The notes under the pieces: generated by a model | Told to the model about the DNA's origin: nothing | Database searches by the model: none | What the model saw: the letters and a program-made list of their open reading frames with translations, nothing else | DNA from: CAWDLX01 sp046728155 | GTDB lineage: Bacteria; Actinomycetota; Actinomycetes; Mycobacteriales; Micromonosporaceae | Direction of reading: 5' to 3' | DNA length: 64,000 nucleotides | NCBI GenBank assembly: GCA_046728155.1 | Contig: JBKPDY010000105.1 | Location: 1 to 64,000 of the forward strand | Program-made: the position numbers and the translations under genes | Part shown: in pieces, positions 60,050-64,000 of the stretch | Layout: each line of letters opens with the position of its first letter | How positions within the stretch are numbered: position 1 is the stretch's first letter

Positions 60050-61137
60050 GCGGCGCGGTACGGGCGCTCGTGGCGCACGGCCGCGACGCCGTGCTGCAGG
60101 TCGAGCCGATCCAGCTTCCGGAGCTGGCCCGCGGGCTGGTTCGGGTCCGGGTACGAGCTGCCGGCGTCTGCCACTCCGACCTTTCGATGGTCAACGGAAC
60201 TCTCGCCCCGTCGTTCCCGCTCGTACTGGGGCATGAGGCAGCGGGCGTCGTGGCCGCGGTCGGGGACGGGGTCACCCGTGCGAGCCCGGGTGACCATGTT
60301 GTGTGCAACTGGGCGCCGGCCTGTCGCGCCTGCTGGTTCTGCGAGCAGGGGGAGCCGTGGCTGTGCCAGCGCGCACCGGGTGCGTCAGTACCGCGGGGCT
60401 CCACTATGGACGGTTCGCCGCTCTTCGTCACGCTCGGCCTGGGCTCCCTGGCCGAGGAGGTCGTGGTCGCGGAGTCCGCGGTGATCCCCATCGGCCGTGA
60501 GGTCGCGTTCGGGGAGGCCGCGCTGCTCGGGTGCGCGGTCCTCACCGGCATCGGAGCCGTCCGCAACGCCACCAAGGTTCGGCCGGGTGAGTCGGTACTC
60601 ATCGTCGGGATGGGCGGCGTCGGGCTGAGCGTGCTCGCCGGTGCCCGGATGGCGGGGGCGGCGCCCATCATCGCGGTCGACGTCTCCGAGGCGAAACGTG
60701 AACTGGCCCTGACGGCCGGAGCCACCGACTACCTGGTCTCCGACGGGGATCTGCCGAAGGCCGTCCGCGCACGTACCGGGGGCCGCGGCGCGGACGTGGC
60801 TTTCGAGTGCGTCGGGCGCTCGGTCACGATCGAGGCCGCTTGGCGCAGCACGCGCCGCGGTGGTCGCGTCACCGTCGTCGGTGTCGGCGCGGCCGACGAC
60901 AAGGTCAGCATCAGTGCACTGGAGATCTACTACTTTGCTCGTACGCTGGGATCGACGGTCTACGGGTCCTCCGATCCCGACCGGGAAGTGCCCGAGCTCG
61001 CCGAAGCGGTCCGCTCCGGCTCGCTTGACCTGAGTCCCCTGATCACCCACCGCATCAGCCTTGCCGACGTACCGGCGGCCTTCGAGCGGATGGCCCGCGG
61101 TGAAGGGGCACGTTCCGTGGTGCTGTTCGACGACTGA
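60046..61137 (+). CDS. Zinc-dependent alcohol dehydrogenase
   Basis: A 363-residue MDR enzyme. Catalytic zinc ligands are Cys in 'AAGVCHSDLSMV' and His-Glu in 'LGHEAAGVV'; the structural zinc loop 'CRACWFCEQGEPWLC' has four Cys. 'VLIVGMGGVGLSVLAGARMAG' binds NAD. It oxidises an alcohol to the aldehyde that the upstream ALDH can take. Co-translated with it, so the pair turns an alcohol into an acid; the acyl-CoA dehydrogenase across the TetR gene could act on the CoA ester. Confidence 0.93.
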   Translation: MSGAVRALVAHGRDAVLQVEPIQLPELARGLVRVRVRAAGVCHSDLSMVNGTLAPSFPLVLGHEAAGVVAAVGDGVTRASPGDHVVCNWAPACRACWFCEQGEPWLCQRAPGASVPRGSTMDGSPLFVTLGLGSLAEEVVVAESAVIPIGREVAFGEAALLGCAVLTGIGAVRNATKVRPGESVLIVGMGGVGLSVLAGARMAGAAPIIAVDVSEAKRELALTAGATDYLVSDGDLPKAVRARTGGRGADVAFECVGRSVTIEAAWRSTRRGGRVTVVGVGAADDKVSISALEIYYFARTLGSTVYGSSDPDREVPELAEAVRSGSLDLSPLITHRISLADVPAAFERMARGEGARSVVLFDD

Positions 61138-61146
61138 TCAGAGATC

Positions 61147-61191
61147 GTTTCCGTACAGATCGATGGTCAGCCTGCGCCTTTGTACGGAAAC
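61147..61191. terminator. Symmetric bidirectional hairpin between convergent genes
   Basis: Perfect 11-base arms GTTTCCGTACA (61147-61157) and TGTACGGAAAC (61181-61191), 23-base loop, between the ends of the alcohol dehydrogenase and the second TetR gene. Confidence 0.65.
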
Positions 61192-61195
61192 TCGC

Positions 61196-61801
61196 TCACT
61201 CGTACGGGCTCAGCAGCGCGTTGATCGTACGGATCATGATGCCGCAGGCCTGGTCCACGCCGAGCTTGAGTTCGTCACGCATCATCGACCACGAAGCCCA
61301 GGTGCTGGCGACGGTGAGCGCGTGGAACAGCTCATCGCGTCCCTCGTCGGCCCGCTCGAGTTCGCTCGCGAACAACTCGGCCAGCTCGCGCTGCACCCGG
61401 GCGATGTTCGCCGCACGATTGCGCCGCAGCTGCGCCGAGAACGGTTCTCTGAGTTGGGCAGCCCGGGCCGAGGGCGCGATGACCTCAAGGATCCGGGCCC
61501 GTTGCCGGCAGTACCTCTCGATCCGCTCGGGCAGCGGAAGGTCCAGCGGGACCGGGCTGTACTCCTCATCCTGCCGCTGCATGAGGCGGTGGCCGGACGC
61601 GGCGAAAAGCGCCTCCATATCCTTGAAATTTGCCCACAGCGCGCGAAGCGAGACGCCGGCGCGCTCCGCGATGCGCTCGCCGGTCGGCCTGAGGTCGCCC
61701 TCCCCGATCAACGAGAGATGGGCTTCCACGATGGCGTTGCGCGTCCGCTCGGCCCGAGCCGTGCGGCCGTCGACACGCCCGTGCGCGTCGACGTCGGTCA
61801 C
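61196..61801 (-). CDS. TetR-family regulator
   Basis: A 201-residue regulator from GTG 61801, with GGGAGG about eight bases upstream (a GTG at 61816 is in frame but has no such site). HTH: 'TRNAIVEAHLSLIGEGDLRPTGERIAERAGVSLRALWANFKDMEAL'. It follows the substrate-binding protein gene by 77 bases on the same strand, so it may control the transporter. Ligand unknown. Confidence 0.88.
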   Translation of the reverse strand: MTDVDAHGRVDGRTARAERTRNAIVEAHLSLIGEGDLRPTGERIAERAGVSLRALWANFKDMEALFAASGHRLMQRQDEEYSPVPLDLPLPERIERYCRQRARILEVIAPSARAAQLREPFSAQLRRNRAANIARVQRELAELFASELERADEGRDELFHALTVASTWASWSMMRDELKLGVDQACGIMIRTINALLSPYE

Positions 61802-61878
61802 TTCCGCACCTCCCACGGGTGGGGGCCGCCACGCCGGTGCGTGGCGGCCCGCATCACGCGTAATTCCGGATCACGGCG

Positions 61879-63159
61879 TTACGACGCCCCTTGGTACGTC
61901 GGCGGGTTGGCCGGGGTGCCGTTGTAGGCCTGCACCGCGCCGTCACCGGCGTCGGTGACGTACGGCGTGCCGAAGTACGCCTGGACGCCGTTGGTGACCT
62001 TCGACAGCTGGACGCCGCCGAACCCGGCGTGGCTGGTCTTCGAGAAGAGCAGCGGCACGAGGCCCGGGCCACCGGTGAAGCCGCCCGACTCGACCGCGTC
62101 GATGAGGCCCTGGCGGGTCAGGTTCGGCCCCGCCTTCCTGAGCGCCTCGACGAACAGCCAGCCGACGGACATGCCGTACTCGACGTTGCCGTCGAACGTC
62201 GCGCCGCCGTTGAAGTCCGCATTGATCTTCATGAAGTACTGGATCCACGGGTTGCTGGTGTCCGTCACCGCCGGCAGGTACCCGTCGGTGATCATGCCTT
62301 CGATCAGCGGCGACGCGTCTTTCAGGTATCCCTTGAGCGTGTTGTAGTCGCCACCGACGCCGCCGACGACCCACTGCGGCTTGAAGCCAATGGCAGCCGC
62401 AGTGCCCATCGCGATCGCGGTGAACCCGGGGATCGTGGCGGTCGTGACGATCTCGCATCCGGCACCCTTGAGCTGCGAAATCTGCGGGCCGACGTTCTGC
62501 TGCGTCACGTCGTACGTCTGCTTCGCAGTCACCGGGGCGCCGAGGCCCTTCTCGATTCCGTTGAGCGAGTCAGTGCCGAAATCATCACCCTGACCGAAGA
62601 AACACACCTTCTTGCCGGGCCACGTGGTCGCGACATACTTGCCGAGGATCTTGCCCTCGGTGGTGTAGTCGGTCTGGTAGCCGAACGTGTTGGGGTAGGT
62701 CGTCGGTTGGTTCCAGCTGAGCGATCCGGAGGCGACGAAAAGGTCGGGTACATGCTGCTGTTTGAGGTACGGCAGCACACCGGTGTGCGTCGGGGTTCCC
62801 AGACCGTTGAGGATCGCGAAGACATGCTCCTGCTCGACGAGCTGACGGACGACGGTGTTGGTCGTGGTCGGGTTGTACATGTCGTCGACGTACTTGTACG
62901 TGATCTGGCGCCCGTTGACGCCGCCGTGTTTGTTGATGTAGTCGAAGTACGCCTTGGTCGCGGGCGCGATCTTCGAGTAGCCCGCTGCCGCTGGCCCGGT
63001 CAGCGGCTGGTGCGAGCCGACCAGGATCGTGGTGGACGTGACTCCGGGGTCGGAGGGCTGTGCCGAGGGGGTGTTGCCGCCGGAGGTGCAGGCGGCCGCG
63101 ACCGCCAGCAGAGCCGCCGACGCCACGATTGCCAAGCCACGCCGTGCATTGAGGTACAT
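61879..63159 (-). CDS. ABC transporter substrate-binding lipoprotein, branched-chain amino acid/LivJ type
   Basis: A 426-residue exported lipoprotein: signal helix 'GLAIVASAALLAVAAAC' with lipobox Cys24, a Ser/Pro-rich linker, then a periplasmic-binding-type fold ('ILVGSHQPLTGPAAAGYSKIAPA', 'GVNGRQITYKYVDDMYNP', 'FAILNGLGTPTHTGVLPYL'). The HAAT family binds amino acids but also aromatic acids, urea and others, so the substrate is open; proximity to acyl-CoA and aldehyde catabolism suggests a carbon source. GAAAGG lies upstream of ATG 63159. Confidence 0.92.
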   Translation of the reverse strand: MYLNARRGLAIVASAALLAVAAACTSGGNTPSAQPSDPGVTSTTILVGSHQPLTGPAAAGYSKIAPATKAYFDYINKHGGVNGRQITYKYVDDMYNPTTTNTVVRQLVEQEHVFAILNGLGTPTHTGVLPYLKQQHVPDLFVASGSLSWNQPTTYPNTFGYQTDYTTEGKILGKYVATTWPGKKVCFFGQGDDFGTDSLNGIEKGLGAPVTAKQTYDVTQQNVGPQISQLKGAGCEIVTTATIPGFTAIAMGTAAAIGFKPQWVVGGVGGDYNTLKGYLKDASPLIEGMITDGYLPAVTDTSNPWIQYFMKINADFNGGATFDGNVEYGMSVGWLFVEALRKAGPNLTRQGLIDAVESGGFTGGPGLVPLLFSKTSHAGFGGVQLSKVTNGVQAYFGTPYVTDAGDGAVQAYNGTPANPPTYQGAS

Positions 63160-63199
63160 GGGCTGTTGGCACCGACCTTTCTTCGGTTCGGTTTGAGGG

Positions 63200-63222
63200 G
63201 AACTAGTTCACTACGGTTCACT
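63200..63222. promoter_or_regulatory. Possible operator before the substrate-binding protein gene
   Basis: Palindrome GAACTAGTTC (63200-63209) overlapping two direct GTTCACT copies (63206-63212, 63216-63222) ten bases apart, in the 91-base gap after the permease gene. Confidence 0.4.
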
Positions 63223-63250
63223 CATTGGCGGTTTTCCTTGCTCCGCCAGC

Positions 63251-64000
63251 TCAACGCCGGGCGCCCCGGATACGGGCGACCGACCACCTGCGGACTCGAT
63301 TCAGCAGGCCCTGTACGCCGCCGGGTGCGGCGATCATGACGATGATCAACGCAACTCCGAAGATCATCTGGGCTAGGTTCCCGTTCAGTCGTTCGGTAAG
63401 TGCCGGCGAGCTGTTGAACTGCTCGCCGATGAACTTGGTCAGCTGCGGTAGCAGCGCGATCGCGACCGCGCCCCAGACGGCCCCGGACAGGCTGCCCAGG
63501 CCGCCGATAATGATGGCCACGAAGAGGAAGAGCGAGACGTTGAGTCCGTAAGCCCCGGGTTGGGCGTTGAGCTGGAGCATCGCGAGGACGCCGCCGGCGA
63601 GGCCGGCCGCACCCGCGCTGACCACGAATGCCAGCACTCGGGTGCGAGCCACGTGGATGCCACAGAGCCGGGCCGCGATCTCGTCGTCGCGCACCGCCCG
63701 GAAGTTGCGACCGATTCGGCTGCGACCCAGGTTGGCCAGCAGCAGCATCACCAGGATCGCCGCTCCGCCGGCGATCCACGTGTTCCACTGGTCCGGCCGG
63801 AAGACCGGCCCGAGGGCGGCCGGCTTGTCGGGAACATTGAATGCCAGGCCCTGATCACCGTTGAAGGTCTCCCGGAAGTACTGGGTGATCGGCTGGACGA
63901 TCAGGGCGAAGGCCAGCGTGACGCCGGCGAGATACGGTCCGCGCAACCGGGCCGCGGCGACACCGACGATGAGCCCGACCACGAGTGCGGCGAGAATTCC
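63251..64000 (-). CDS. LivM-type ABC transporter permease, N-terminus beyond window
   Basis: The frame is open to the right edge, so the start is missing; about 249 residues are visible. 'GPYLAGVTLAFALIVQPITQYFRETFNGDQGL' pattern, 'GRNFRAVRDDEIAARLCGIHVARTRVLAFVVSAGAAGLAGGVLA' (the EAA-like cytosolic loop contacting the ATPase) and 'LFLFVAIIIGGLGSLSGAVWGA' are typical of LivM. It moves amino-acid-type solutes across the membrane together with LivH, LivF and LivG, presumably to the right. Transcribed before the substrate-binding gene. Confidence 0.92.
   Translation of the reverse strand, partial: GILAALVVGLIVGVAAARLRGPYLAGVTLAFALIVQPITQYFRETFNGDQGLAFNVPDKPAALGPVFRPDQWNTWIAGGAAILVMLLLANLGRSRIGRNFRAVRDDEIAARLCGIHVARTRVLAFVVSAGAAGLAGGVLAMLQLNAQPGAYGLNVSLFLFVAIIIGGLGSLSGAVWGAVAIALLPQLTKFIGEQFNSSPALTERLNGNLAQMIFGVALIIVMIAAPGGVQGLLNRVRRWSVARIRGARR

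Overview
The window is chromosomal DNA from a high-GC actinomycete (Actinomycetota). GTG and TTG starts are common, third codon positions are almost all G or C, and the core loci are in characteristic actinobacterial arrangements: homodimeric pyruvate dehydrogenase aceE beside DUF3052, a fasR-fabD-fabH-acpP-fabF-accD run followed by DUF3145, and a DUF574 methyltransferase coupled to a GGDEF/EAL protein. Gene neighbourhoods and the style of the short terminator-like repeats point to Micromonosporales or a near relative, but this is inference. There is no phage, IS element, CRISPR array, rRNA or tRNA that I can recognise.

Layout. 1-5.9 kb: start of a DUF3052 gene (cut by the window edge), a fused alpha/beta keto-acid dehydrogenase E1, a YjbQ protein and, divergently, aceE. 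6-12.6 kb: an envelope glycosylation module (YfhO-type membrane protein, polyprenyl-phosphate glycosyltransferase, UPF0104 membrane protein; convergent methyltransferase and GT4 glycosyltransferase). 12.8-18.7 kb: L,D-transpeptidase lipoprotein, gltX, a YceI/MarR divergent pair and an amidohydrolase. 18.8-28.3 kb: the type II fatty-acid synthase locus with its PucR-type activator, an acyl-CoA carboxylase beta subunit, an interposed multi-pass membrane protein and DUF3145. 28.6-34.4 kb: small conserved protein, DedA protein, a CDF metal exporter with a two-component system, and a GH20 hexosaminidase. 34.5-40.2 kb: an acyl-CoA catabolic cluster (MaoC, three acyl-CoA dehydrogenases, two SDRs) with a perfect 23-bp operator palindrome upstream. 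40.4-43.2 kb: a second two-component system and a small membrane protein.

43.2-51.4 kb is the most accessory-looking part. It holds a Panacea (DUF4065) antitoxin-like gene coupled to a 100-residue candidate toxin, a LuxR-type ATPase regulator, PP2C phosphatase, the DUF574/c-di-GMP pair, a DinB protein, an in-frame fusion resembling a BrnT-like toxin joined to a ribbon-helix-helix antitoxin, and a dual-specificity phosphatase. 51.4-55.9 kb: a D-2-hydroxyglutarate-dehydrogenase-like FAD enzyme coupled to serA, and a Ser/Thr kinase with a multi-pass membrane tail. 55.9-61.8 kb: methyltransferase, a second acyl-CoA/aldehyde/alcohol dehydrogenase group around a TetR gene with matching 19-bp operators on both sides, and another TetR gene. 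61.9-64 kb: a branched-chain amino-acid-type ABC substrate-binding lipoprotein and a LivM-like permease that runs off the right edge.

Cross-cutting signals: several genes start exactly six bases after a -10-like hexamer (leaderless transcripts); a 44-bp dispersed repeat begins with ATGA and sits exactly on stop/start overlaps in two unrelated operons; a shared 20-bp hairpin arm occurs at two convergent gene ends; and one RNA hairpin has all 21 stem positions paired only if four G-U wobbles are allowed on the plus strand.
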